This document shows, piece after piece, positions 6,993-14,524 of a DNA stretch of 21,751 nt (positions are counted from its first letter, which is position 1; each line of letters opens with the position of its first letter). This DNA is from M3007 sp046160345 (lineage in GTDB: Bacteria; Bacteroidota; Bacteroidia; Chitinophagales; Saprospiraceae). Both the position numbers and the translations under genes were made by a program. The stretch is from assembly GCA_046160345.1 (NCBI GenBank), contig JBJXGO010000120.1, positions 1 through 21,751 of the forward strand. The letters run 5' to 3'. The notes beneath the pieces were generated by a model. The model did no database searches. It was given only the letters and a program-made list of their open reading frames with translations, and was not told the DNA's origin.

Positions 6993-8270
6993 ATGAGAAA
7001 CACAATCATTCGCCGCGTCATCGTACTGGGAGCTTTGGCAAGCCTCAGCCTGCTAGCCATCCAGACATATTGGGTACTACGCACTTGGGATTTGCAGGAA
7101 CAGGAATTTAACCGCAGGGTAAATCAGGCTATGCTCGACGCTGCCAACCAGCTGGCCCAGATGAACCTTTTCGCCCTGCCCACCCAAAAACTGGTGCAAC
7201 AGGTATCCACGAATTATTGGGTTGTAAATGTCAACAATGTGTTCGAAGCCAGCGACTTAGAACACGTTCTTGGAAAAGCCTTTGAGAGCCAGGGACTTAA
7301 GGAAGACTATGAATATGGTATTTTCGACTGTTCCAGTGACCAAATGGTGCGCGGCAAATTTGTAAAATACTCTACCAAAAAAGACGACTCTGAGTCGTTG
7401 ACAGAACCTCTGCCCAAGCACTATGACCAGGATTTTATCTACTATTTTGGCGTGCTTTTTCCAGGTAAAAGCACCAATATCCTCAGTAGCATCTGGCTCG
7501 TGTTAGGTTTCACCGCACTCATGTTGCTCACGGTGGCGTTTTTTGTGTACTCAATTTTCGTTATTTTACGGCAGAAGCAATTATCCGAATTGCAACGCGA
7601 CTTCATCAACAACATGACCCACGAGTTTAAAACACCAATTTCGACCATCAATATCTCCACCGATGTTTTTCTTCAAAACGACAAAATCAAAACTGACCCT
7701 CGGCTCAATCGTTATGCAGGTATCATCAAAGAACAGGTTTTGAGACTCAATACCCAAGTAGAAAAAGTATTGCAATTAGCCAAGATCGAAAGGGGCAATA
7801 TCCAGCTAAATGTAGAGGAGATCAATCTTAGCGAACTTATCCACAATATCTCCCCGTCCATCGAACTGAAAGTCAACGACAAACAAGGCACGCTCCATCT
7901 TGACCTCAATGCTGAAAACCCACTCATCTTTGCAGACAAGATCCACCTCACAAATATTCTCCACAACCTCGTGGACAATGGCGTAAAGTATTCCAAAGAA
8001 AAGCCGGATATACGGGTCGGCCTTCGCAATGAAGATGGACAATTGGTGCTTAGCGTACAAGACAATGGAATCGGTATTCCTAAAGAACACCAAAGAAGGG
8101 TTTTCGACAAATTCCACCGTGTACCTACGGGCAATGTCCACAATGTTAAAGGCTTTGGACTCGGCCTGTTTTATGTAAAGACAATATGCAAGGAACACAA
8201 TTGGAAAATCAGTCTAAGCAGTGAATTGGGCAAGGGAACGGTGATTGAGATTAGGATGCCGCAGGGGTGA
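6993..8270 (+). CDS. Membrane sensor histidine kinase
   Basis: 425 residues. Transmembrane segments at about 8-28 and 165-192 flank a ~135-residue extracytoplasmic sensor region with no recognised domain. The cytoplasmic part has a HisKA H-box MTHEFKTP with the phosphorylated His210, then the ATPase motifs N (NLVDNGVKYS, 325-334), G1 (DNGIGIP, 357-363), F (FDKFHRV, 371-377) and G2 (GFGLGL, 387-392), so all catalytic residues are present. No HAMP or PAS domain is evident between the second membrane segment and the H-box. No response regulator is adjacent: the next gene is convergent, making this an orphan kinase here. The start lies just after the 37-bp repeat array, which fills its upstream region and may affect expression. 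Confidence 0.93.
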   Translation: MRNTIIRRVIVLGALASLSLLAIQTYWVLRTWDLQEQEFNRRVNQAMLDAANQLAQMNLFALPTQKLVQQVSTNYWVVNVNNVFEASDLEHVLGKAFESQGLKEDYEYGIFDCSSDQMVRGKFVKYSTKKDDSESLTEPLPKHYDQDFIYYFGVLFPGKSTNILSSIWLVLGFTALMLLTVAFFVYSIFVILRQKQLSELQRDFINNMTHEFKTPISTINISTDVFLQNDKIKTDPRLNRYAGIIKEQVLRLNTQVEKVLQLAKIERGNIQLNVEEINLSELIHNISPSIELKVNDKQGTLHLDLNAENPLIFADKIHLTNILHNLVDNGVKYSKEKPDIRVGLRNEDGQLVLSVQDNGIGIPKEHQRRVFDKFHRVPTGNVHNVKGFGLGLFYVKTICKEHNWKISLSSELGKGTVIEIRMPQG

Positions 8271-8275
8271 GACAT

Positions 8276-8299
8276 AGCCTGCGCTGTGTAAGGCTTTTT
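8276..8299 (+). terminator. Weak terminator after histidine kinase
   Basis: AGCCT (8276-8280) and AGGCT (8291-8295) form a short stem followed by TTTT, 5 bp after the kinase stop. Short stem, low confidence. Confidence 0.35.
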
Positions 8300-8337
8300 A
8301 ACAGCTTTTGGAGAATATGAAGGAGCATTTTGAGCAA

Positions 8338-9441
8338 TCATTTCAATCCATCGCAACACGCAAACTTGACGTAATCTACATAAGCCGGAATGGATGAGGC
8401 GGTATTCAAAGGCCCAAAATCATGTTGCCGTATTCCATTGAATGCCCCAAGCCCAATATACGCAGGTTCAAAGTCAAAGCTCATTTTTGCAAAAGAAGCA
8501 AATGGCCCATATTCATTTCTTAGGTTGTAAAAAAACTCAAATTCTTTGTCGCGCTTTTCTACTACAATCCACAGGGAATCAAGAACAGGATCAGTGTCAA
8601 TATTCCTCAAAATAAATGACTGCTCATAGGCTAGGGCGTGGTCCCGCTTGATGACTTGGAGTTTTTGTGATGCCCCCCCTACCGCAGTGGTGACTCGGAT
8701 ATTGTGATCGCGATCTCTGGTTTCATTCAAAAATATCACCCCGATTTGCTGAAAATTTTCATTTGGGTGAAATTCCGAAATCTTAAAGGTCAATTTAAAG
8801 CAAGAACAATCGGGGAGTTTCTTCACCAAAAGATTGTGAATGACAGGTGTATCTGGCGGTGTAAACCAATAGTCGCCCCGTGAAGTTCGGAGGGTCAATA
8901 ACCCACGTCGGTTTTGTGGAAACCAAAGGCTACTATCAAAATCCGAAAATTCCCAGTCATTTTTCTTGAGGCCTTCGAGTGAGGTGTCGTCAAAATGCTC
9001 TTCAAAATCACGCATTTCTGGGATTGACAAACACCAGTTCCTTGCCAGGGCAAAGAGCAGGCAAAAACCTCCGATAAGCATCCACCACTTTTTTCGGCTT
9101 TTGTGAGCGGGCTGGACTTCTGAGAGTGCAATATATCGTTCTAGTACCTCCAAAAAGTCTTTCCCAAAAGAACCCCGCTCCAACTGCTCAGGCGAGCATA
9201 TTGCCGGATCGGTGTAGTAAAAGAATTTGCGCAGTCGAGTAAGGCTCACCGACGGCTCGGCATTGGGAAAAATGCGAAGAATATCACCTCGAAGCCCTTC
9301 GTAAGACCCCAAAAAGGTGTTGATGATCATTGGCTTTCGATTCAAGCCGTTGCTTAAATACCGCTTTTGCACACGAAGCCTAAGGTTTTCCAACTCTGCA
9401 ACAGAAAGTATCTTTGTTTTTGCGACTCCATTCGATTCCAT
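8338..9441 (-). CDS. Unrecognised single-pass membrane protein with jelly-roll-like exterior
   Basis: 367 residues from the ATG at 9441. The first ~115 residues are charged and helical with no recognised domain (ends in LERYIAL). A single transmembrane helix (about 119-137, after KSRKKWW, so the N-terminus is probably cytoplasmic) leads to a ~230-residue beta-rich exterior. The pattern there (FKLTFKISEF, QIGVIFLNE, DSLWIVVEKRDKEFEFFYN, AYIGLGAF) resembles concanavalin-like/DUF1349-type sugar-binding jelly rolls, but this is a resemblance only. A reading to 9561 exists, but the extra 40 residues are unlike a protein N-terminus and cover a -7 box at 9480-9487, so the shorter start is preferred. 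Convergent with the kinase and divergent from the secreted-protein pair. Function unknown. Confidence 0.7.
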   Translation of the reverse strand: MESNGVAKTKILSVAELENLRLRVQKRYLSNGLNRKPMIINTFLGSYEGLRGDILRIFPNAEPSVSLTRLRKFFYYTDPAICSPEQLERGSFGKDFLEVLERYIALSEVQPAHKSRKKWWMLIGGFCLLFALARNWCLSIPEMRDFEEHFDDTSLEGLKKNDWEFSDFDSSLWFPQNRRGLLTLRTSRGDYWFTPPDTPVIHNLLVKKLPDCSCFKLTFKISEFHPNENFQQIGVIFLNETRDRDHNIRVTTAVGGASQKLQVIKRDHALAYEQSFILRNIDTDPVLDSLWIVVEKRDKEFEFFYNLRNEYGPFASFAKMSFDFEPAYIGLGAFNGIRQHDFGPLNTASSIPAYVDYVKFACCDGLK

Positions 9442-9479
9442 TGGCTGTGAACATTTTAGGTGATGGAAATTAGCCGGAA

Positions 9480-9487
9480 CAAAAATA
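9480..9487 (-). promoter_or_regulatory. -7 element of the membrane protein gene
   Basis: The minus strand reads TATTTTTG (matches TAnnTTTG), 38 bp upstream of the ATG at 9441. No good TTTG -33 element is visible. It supports the shorter start. Confidence 0.45.
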
Positions 9488-9634
9488 GGAATAAGTTGGA
9501 AGGATTTTCGGAATGGGGGTTTTTTGGAGCGGAACGCCATTTGAACATAGATTTGGATCACCTTAAAAATGGATGGGGTGATTTCTTCACCTAATTATGC
9601 CACAAAATTTCTTCACCAAACTTTTCTTCATCGC

Positions 9635-10750
9635 ATGAAAAATCTACTGCTGACAATCTCATTTGCATTTCTTTCCCAGATAGTAATTCAGGCTCAAATG
9701 ATCGTTAAAAATGACGACGCTGACCGAGGTGTAAATCAGAATACCATTAGGAACTCAGTACTATTGGGCGACCGTACCACGACGCAGAGATTCAATGGTT
9801 GGCTTACCCCATTTGGCTACCGAACAGGCGCAGAATTTACTACGCTCGTATCAGCAGTCCCCGTAGCCGATGACTTGCCATTGGATTTTATTATCAGAAC
9901 TGGTGGCAACAACCTCCAAAATCGTCTGCGGATAGGCTATAATGGCTTTGTTGGGGTGAATTCCGATGATTTGCCCGGTCAATTTTCAATTACACAGTAC
10001 TCAGACCAAAGTCCTGCCAACAGCACTTTGTTCATGGCACGCGGCGGTACGAGCCACAATGTTAAGACATTCCGGCTTTTTACGGATGCGAGCGATGTGT
10101 TGAATGCGATTTTGCAGGGCAATATGAGTTTGGTAAATGGAGGCAAACTCCAATTGTCTTCAACTTCATCCATTAACAACCCACAAATACAGCTGAATCC
10201 TAATGGTAATTCTTTCTTTATCGGAGGCAATATTGGTATTGGAACACAGTCCCCTGAATACACACTGGATGTGAACGGCACCGCAAGAGTTAGAGGTGAA
10301 CGCCTAATCTGTAAAGTGCTGGAAATCACTGGCGGAAGCGATTGGGCTGAACCGGGAGAAATAAGTAATGGCAAAGTACTCAGCCCAGGTTCTGTGGTAT
10401 GCCTTGACCCAGCTAACCCTGGCAAATTTATGCAGTCACGTACAGCCTACGACAAGAAAGTGGCCGGTATTATTAGCGGCGCAGGTGGTGTCAAACCCGG
10501 GATGATACTTAGCCAAGAAGGAAAATTTGACAAAGGTCAACCGATTGCTCTTGCAGGCAAGGTCTATGTACACGCTACTGCCCGAAACGGTAAAATAGAA
10601 CCCGGCGACTTGCTCACCACGTCCGACTTGCCTGGTCATGCTATGAAGGCAACTAGCCACACAAAATCCTTTGGAACAGTCATTGGCAAAGCCATGACTT
10701 GCTTGGAAAAGGGTGAGGGTATGGTGCTGGTATTGGTACAGTTACAATAG
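9635..10750 (+). CDS. Secreted surface protein with tail-fibre-like repeats
   Basis: 371 residues from the ATG at 9635, chosen because it opens a clear signal peptide (MKNLLLTISFAFLSQIVIQA, cut near 21). The middle holds GNIGIGTQSPEYTLDVNGTA (198-217), a motif common in Bacteroidota secreted proteins that resemble phage tail fibres. The C-terminal ~140 residues are Gly-rich and beta-rich (SDWAEPGE, KVAGIISG, GKVYVHATARNGKIEPGDLL, GTVIGKAMTCLEKGEG) and occur in the same kind of protein. There is no T9SS tail and no autocatalytic peptidase motif that I recognise. The next gene starts 28 bp downstream, so the two are probably co-transcribed. Exact role unknown; presumably cell surface or exported. 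Confidence 0.7.
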   Translation: MKNLLLTISFAFLSQIVIQAQMIVKNDDADRGVNQNTIRNSVLLGDRTTTQRFNGWLTPFGYRTGAEFTTLVSAVPVADDLPLDFIIRTGGNNLQNRLRIGYNGFVGVNSDDLPGQFSITQYSDQSPANSTLFMARGGTSHNVKTFRLFTDASDVLNAILQGNMSLVNGGKLQLSSTSSINNPQIQLNPNGNSFFIGGNIGIGTQSPEYTLDVNGTARVRGERLICKVLEITGGSDWAEPGEISNGKVLSPGSVVCLDPANPGKFMQSRTAYDKKVAGIISGAGGVKPGMILSQEGKFDKGQPIALAGKVYVHATARNGKIEPGDLLTTSDLPGHAMKATSHTKSFGTVIGKAMTCLEKGEGMVLVLVQLQ

Positions 10751-10778
10751 ACTCTTCATAAAATCAAACAGTTTAGAT

Positions 10779-12371
10779 ATGAAAAAGATACTCTTGGTTT
10801 TTACCTTATGCCTTGCGTCGCTCCTAACAAGGGCTCAAAAATGCATAGTGTACGACTACGAAGGATACCAAGGTGATGCATATTCTTTAAACCTTGGAGA
10901 ATCAGTTACAATTCGCTTTGTTGATACCGTTCTCCAAAACAATCCAAATAACCCTACGGGGCCTCCAGATACTATTTTTCATTCAAGCTCCCCAAGTTGG
11001 CAACTCCAGTCAGGAGCGGCCGTTCAACTAAACTGGATCGGGACTCCTTTAAGCAGTGCTTATCCAAAAATGTTTATTTATTCAGAACAAAGTGCAAAAG
11101 GCGTTGGAGGCACCAGCCAATATTTCGGTTCGACGCTTGAAGTACGGTGTTTACAAACTGGATTTATTTCAGAACCCAGGGCATGGATTCCGATTGACAA
11201 AGAGAATATCAATGGCGAAAATGCAGAAATATCTGTGGGTGACAATGTCTTACTACTTCGTAGAGCATTTATTTGGGAAAATTCCGAAGACCATGATTGT
11301 TGTCATGGACCATATGGTTCTGTTAGCTTACATGTGCATCAAAAAAATCTTCTAACAGACTATAATACCGATTTTAATCTTATTGCTCAAGAATATTGTG
11401 GAGAGGGCGATGTAGATTTTCTGGAAGAACCTGCTAATGATTGCAATCCTGGTATGTTTTTTCAATGTTTTGATTTTGTAAATGATTATCCAATAATAGG
11501 AGGTAAAAAAGTCCCTGGGCCAATATATCACGCAGATAATTTGTGCAATGACTTTGGGGAAGGCTGTGGAAGTTTTTTGGGACTTGTGGACGATCCCAAA
11601 AGCGAATGGATAGATGGGCCATGGGGAGTGTGTTATTCAAGAATCCCGATATACAAGTGGCCTTCCAATACTCCTAACGAAATTGCCTTAATTTTGAGGG
11701 AAGGAGACGATCTAAATTGTGATGATTTTTTAGGAGGAAAGATTGTCAAAAAATCTGATACTGGAATCATTCGGCTTAACGCGTGGATGTTTGGATGGCT
11801 GGAGCTGGAAAACAAAGTTGTGACTGCAGAAGACATCTCCAACTCAGTGGATATTGCGGACTATTACTGGAACTATAATTGGAATGGGGCTAACCCCGAA
11901 GAAGTTCACTCAATCCCACAAACCCCTCCATACGATCAATTTGTACCATTACCAGGTGGGTCTATATTGGAGATGGAATCGACCTTTCCAATTGGAAATA
12001 CTGTTGGGTTGATCGGGGGAGTATTCCCGAAAGGTGTCCTTAGCAAGCCAATGACTTACAAAGCTGCCTGTGTACCAGCTGTCTTTGGCTTTGATTCTCA
12101 AAGTCGAGAAAATGAAGAAATCGTTGAAAGATTTCAAAATAATTCAAGCAGTCGCCTAGTTCCTCTGTTTCCCAACCCCACCTCCTCCTATATCCAATGG
12201 AGCGACGAATTTGGCAAAAACGTTTCCGTAATCAACACACGGGGTGAGGTACTAATGATAAGTTTGGGCGCAAATCAAATCGACCTCTCTCCTCTTCCCC
12301 AAGGCATCTACTTCCTCCGTATCCAAGACGACAAAGGCGGAATCAAATACGCCAAGGTCATGAAAAAGTAG
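10779..12371 (+). CDS. Cys-rich secreted protein with T9SS sorting domain
   Basis: 530 residues from the ATG at 10779, which opens the signal peptide MKKILLVFTLCLASLLTRAQ. The body is rich in Cys (CC at 174-175 and many single Cys to about 320), Trp and acidic residues, suggesting a disulphide-linked extracellular protein. CIVYDYEGYQGDAYSLNLG (22-40) recalls a beta/gamma-crystallin strand, weakly. Residues about 459-530 are a type IX secretion C-terminal sorting domain: LFPNPTSSYIQW, then INTRGEVL, LPQGIYFLRIQD and KYAKVMKK. It should therefore cross the outer membrane by T9SS and be anchored or released. The DNA is AT-richer than neighbouring core genes. Followed by a strong terminator. Specific function not recognised. 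Confidence 0.8.
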   Translation: MKKILLVFTLCLASLLTRAQKCIVYDYEGYQGDAYSLNLGESVTIRFVDTVLQNNPNNPTGPPDTIFHSSSPSWQLQSGAAVQLNWIGTPLSSAYPKMFIYSEQSAKGVGGTSQYFGSTLEVRCLQTGFISEPRAWIPIDKENINGENAEISVGDNVLLLRRAFIWENSEDHDCCHGPYGSVSLHVHQKNLLTDYNTDFNLIAQEYCGEGDVDFLEEPANDCNPGMFFQCFDFVNDYPIIGGKKVPGPIYHADNLCNDFGEGCGSFLGLVDDPKSEWIDGPWGVCYSRIPIYKWPSNTPNEIALILREGDDLNCDDFLGGKIVKKSDTGIIRLNAWMFGWLELENKVVTAEDISNSVDIADYYWNYNWNGANPEEVHSIPQTPPYDQFVPLPGGSILEMESTFPIGNTVGLIGGVFPKGVLSKPMTYKAACVPAVFGFDSQSRENEEIVERFQNNSSSRLVPLFPNPTSSYIQWSDEFGKNVSVINTRGEVLMISLGANQIDLSPLPQGIYFLRIQDDKGGIKYAKVMKK

Positions 12372-12397
12372 ATATCCAATCTACCAGATGCACCCCA

Positions 12398-12437
12398 CCC
12401 CGATTCGGACTAACCTCCGAATCGGGGTTTTTCTTTT
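12398..12437 (+). terminator. Intrinsic terminator after the secreted-protein pair
   Basis: CCCCGATTCGGA (12398-12409) and TCCGAATCGGGG (12416-12427) make a perfect 12-bp stem with a 6-nt loop, followed by a T-rich stretch TTTTTCTTTT. Starts 26 bp after the stop codon. Confidence 0.9.
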
Positions 12438-12515
12438 CCTGCCCTAACTTCGCCCATTGACATGCATGCTTCTTTCATTCACACGGCCATATAAACAGCC
12501 AATGCAGAAAATCTG

Positions 12516-12523
12516 TAAATTTG
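12516..12523 (+). promoter_or_regulatory. -7 element of the toxin-antitoxin pair
   Basis: TAAATTTG fits TAnnTTTG and ends 8 bp before the antitoxin ATG at 12532, so the transcript would have almost no leader. No clear TTTG -33 element. Confidence 0.5.
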
Positions 12524-12531
12524 CAACCACA

Positions 12532-12822
12532 ATGACAAGAACAAACTACATTGAAAGCCACCGCGCGCTGTTTTGGTCGGTCAGCGACGAGCGTTTGACA
12601 TCCATCAGCGATGAACTGTTGGTAGAAACGATCCTCAACTATGGCACATTGGAAGATGTACGCCAACTGATACAATTGATTGGCCTAGAAGAACTGTCCC
12701 GAGTGTTTTTCAAAACTACCTCTGGGCGATCGCGGCACAATTATTTTCCAGAAGTTGCCAACTACTTCAAAATATATTTCAGTCGTCATGTTCCCGAATA
12801 TTCTGTCCGAACAGCAGCATAA
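12532..12822 (+). CDS. DUF6922-like putative antitoxin
   Basis: 96 residues from the ATG at 12532 (MTRTNYIESHRALFWSVSD). The pattern LFWSV...LLVETILNYGTLEDVRQLIQLIG matches the small DUF6922-type proteins found upstream of AbiEii-like nucleotidyltransferases in Bacteroidota. Longer readings start at 12457 or 12502 but cross the -7 box, so this start is preferred. It overlaps the next gene by 35 bp, typical of a toxin-antitoxin pair, and the assignment as antitoxin rests on that context. Confidence 0.7.
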   Translation: MTRTNYIESHRALFWSVSDERLTSISDELLVETILNYGTLEDVRQLIQLIGLEELSRVFFKTTSGRSRHNYFPEVANYFKIYFSRHVPEYSVRTAA

Positions 12823-13402
12823 GTTGCTGCCTTTTGTGCAGCAAATGAGCCGTGAATATTACTTGGTAGGCGGTACTGCTATTGCCCTTCAAATTGGGCA
12901 TCGGCGATCCATTGATTTCGATCTGTTCAAAAAGGCTTCTGTTCGGAAAGAGAAAATTGCAAAACTTTTAAGCGATCAGGGGCTGAAATGGCAACTCCTA
13001 TTTGCCGACTCAGAGAGCTTCCACATTCTCCTCAATGGGGTAAAGTTGACCTTTTTTCAATTCCCTTTCGATATCCCCACAAAATTGGTGTTTGAAGGCA
13101 TCCGAATCCCCGACTTGTTGCATCTCGCTTCAATGAAATCTTATGCTCTTGGTCGGCGCGCCAAATGGAAGGACTATACCGATCTCTACTTTTTATTTCG
13201 TGACCATTTTGCCATTGAGGAAGTGATAGACAAAACATCGGAGCTGTTCCCTGGCTTGTTCTCCCCTAAATTGTTTCGACAGCAACTTTGTTACTTTCAG
13301 GATATAGACTATTCCGAGGAAGTATCATTCATCCCAGGTTGCGAAGTTTCTGAACGCGATATCAAGTCCTTTCTAATAGATATTGCAACGCTCCCATTTT
13401 AA
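12788..13402 (+). CDS. AbiEii-type nucleotidyltransferase, putative toxin
   Basis: 204 residues from the ATG at 12788 (MFPNILSEQQHK); a 5' extension to 12755 adds only 11 atypical residues. The nucleotidyltransferase core is LVGGTAIALQIGHRRSIDFDLF (the GG-T and D-x-D motifs, about 26-47, with Asp43 and Asp45), followed by the family's LLHLASMKSYALG, RRAKWKDYTDLYFL. In type IV AbiE systems this protein transfers nucleotides to tRNA or other targets and arrests growth, with the neighbour as antidote. That activity is inferred by family; the small 204-residue size fits the minimal AbiEii-like proteins of this phylum. Start overlaps the antitoxin end. Confidence 0.75.
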   Translation: MFPNILSEQQHKLLPFVQQMSREYYLVGGTAIALQIGHRRSIDFDLFKKASVRKEKIAKLLSDQGLKWQLLFADSESFHILLNGVKLTFFQFPFDIPTKLVFEGIRIPDLLHLASMKSYALGRRAKWKDYTDLYFLFRDHFAIEEVIDKTSELFPGLFSPKLFRQQLCYFQDIDYSEEVSFIPGCEVSERDIKSFLIDIATLPF

Positions 13403-13423
13403 CAGGCAAGATGTTGACCGCCC

Positions 13424-13431
13424 TATCTTCG
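13424..13431 (+). promoter_or_regulatory. Possible -7 element of aroB
   Basis: TATCTTCG differs from TAnnTTTG at one base and ends only 4 bp before the aroB ATG. If used, transcription would begin at or inside the start codon. Read-through from the toxin gene, which ends 33 bp upstream, is an alternative source of transcript. Confidence 0.35.
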
Positions 13432-13435
13432 CCCC

Positions 13436-14491
13436 ATGCAACCCGCTTTCCAACTTCTAAACTCCCCCATTTTCCTCGGCCCGCTCGCCGAAACCTTCCC
13501 CCTTTGGCTTGAGAAACAGCACTATTCTCAAATTTTTGTCCTCGCCGACGAAAACACGCGCCGCCATTGCCTTCCTTATTTTTTGGAAAAAACAGGGCTT
13601 TCTGAAAAGGTTATTTTGACCGAGATCCATTCCGGTGAAGCAGAAAAAAACCTTGCTACCTGCGAAAAGATCTGGCAGTCCATGTTCGCTTCCAAAATTG
13701 ACCGCAAGGCACTCGTAGTCAACCTCGGCGGCGGGGTCATCGGCGATATGGGTGGATTCTGCGCCGCCACCTGGAAGCGCGGGGTTGATTTTGTGCACGT
13801 CCCTACAACGCTGCTTTCTATGACGGATGCGGCAATTGGGGGTAAAACGGGCATTGATTTTCAAGGGATTAAAAACGTGATTGGTGTTTTTCAGCAACCA
13901 GCTGCCGTGTTTGTTGATCCCCTGTTTCTCCAAACTTTGCCGGACAGGGAATTGCGCAGCGGCTATGCAGAAGTGATCAAGCACGTCTTGATCAGCGATC
14001 GGCGCCTTAGTGAGGGTCTCACTTCAAGTGAGGCCCTCTCTAAGCTCAACTGGCTCGACATCCTCGAAAAATCAATCGCTGTAAAGGTCCGCGTAGTACA
14101 GGAAGACCCACTTGAAAAAGGCTTGCGGATGCTCCTGAATTTTGGCCACAGCATAGGTCACGCCCTGGAAAGCTGGTTTTTGGAATCGGATGCCCCGCTT
14201 ACTCATGGCGAAGCGATTTATATCGGTATGATCTGCGAATCCGGGTTTGTACAAAACGGAAGAAAGCTCCAGGATGAGGTGCTGGCATTGGGAGCGAATA
14301 TTTATCCACCCAAAAACATTGATCCAGTGATCATTCCTCGCATTTGGGAACTGATGCTTCAGGATAAAAAAAACTCGTCCGGCACAGTGCGCATGGCTGT
14401 GCCGGACGAGACGCCGTATTCCCTTAAAATTATTGAGCCTACTCAAGAAGAGGTAGAACGCAGTTTGGTTTTTTACAATGCTTTGGCCTAA
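13436..14491 (+). CDS. aroB: 3-dehydroquinate synthase
   Basis: 351 residues, normal length. It converts DAHP to 3-dehydroquinate, the second step of the shikimate pathway, using NAD and a divalent metal. Visible motifs: NAD-binding GGGVIGDMGGF (98-108), PTTLLSMTDAAIGGKTGID (123-141), GYAEVIKH (176-183), LNFGHSIGHALE (234-245) and LTHGEA (255-260). The metal ligands expected from the family are Glu179, His238 and His257, all present. Near the 3' end (codons about 313-325) the coding DNA contains a perfect 14-bp inverted repeat that acts, on the other strand, as a terminator for the convergent gene cluster. No other shikimate gene is nearby. Confidence 0.97.
   Translation: MQPAFQLLNSPIFLGPLAETFPLWLEKQHYSQIFVLADENTRRHCLPYFLEKTGLSEKVILTEIHSGEAEKNLATCEKIWQSMFASKIDRKALVVNLGGGVIGDMGGFCAATWKRGVDFVHVPTTLLSMTDAAIGGKTGIDFQGIKNVIGVFQQPAAVFVDPLFLQTLPDRELRSGYAEVIKHVLISDRRLSEGLTSSEALSKLNWLDILEKSIAVKVRVVQEDPLEKGLRMLLNFGHSIGHALESWFLESDAPLTHGEAIYIGMICESGFVQNGRKLQDEVLALGANIYPPKNIDPVIIPRIWELMLQDKKNSSGTVRMAVPDETPYSLKIIEPTQEEVERSLVFYNALA
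14366..14410 (-). terminator. Intrinsic terminator for the minus-strand cluster, inside aroB
   Basis: Read on the minus strand: stem CTCGTCCGGCACAG, 9-nt loop, CTGTGCCGGACGAG, then eight T (the A-run at 14366-14373 on the plus strand). The stem is a perfect 14 bp and GC-rich. It begins 115 bp past the DUF5777 stop and lies wholly within aroB coding sequence. On the plus strand the A-run precedes the hairpin, so it should not terminate aroB. Confidence 0.85.
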
Positions 14492-14506
14492 TTGGTTCAT
14501 TCTGAA

Positions 14507-14524
14507 CGCGAAATGAATTTCGCG
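14507..14524. repeat. Short palindrome between convergent aroB and DUF5777 genes
   Basis: CGCGAAAT-GA-ATTTCGCG, perfect 8-bp arms, fills most of the 33-bp gap between two stop codons. No T-run follows on either strand, so a terminator role is uncertain. Confidence 0.5.

Noticed and set aside
9442..9561. Extended start of the minus-strand membrane protein
   Set aside because: The extension crosses the -7 box at 9480-9487 and lacks protein-like pattern; the ATG at 9441 is preferred.
9577..9617. Direct repeat ATTTCTTCACC at 9581 and 9607 upstream of the secreted-protein pair
   Set aside because: Only 11 bp and two copies; it could be an operator, but nothing else supports this.
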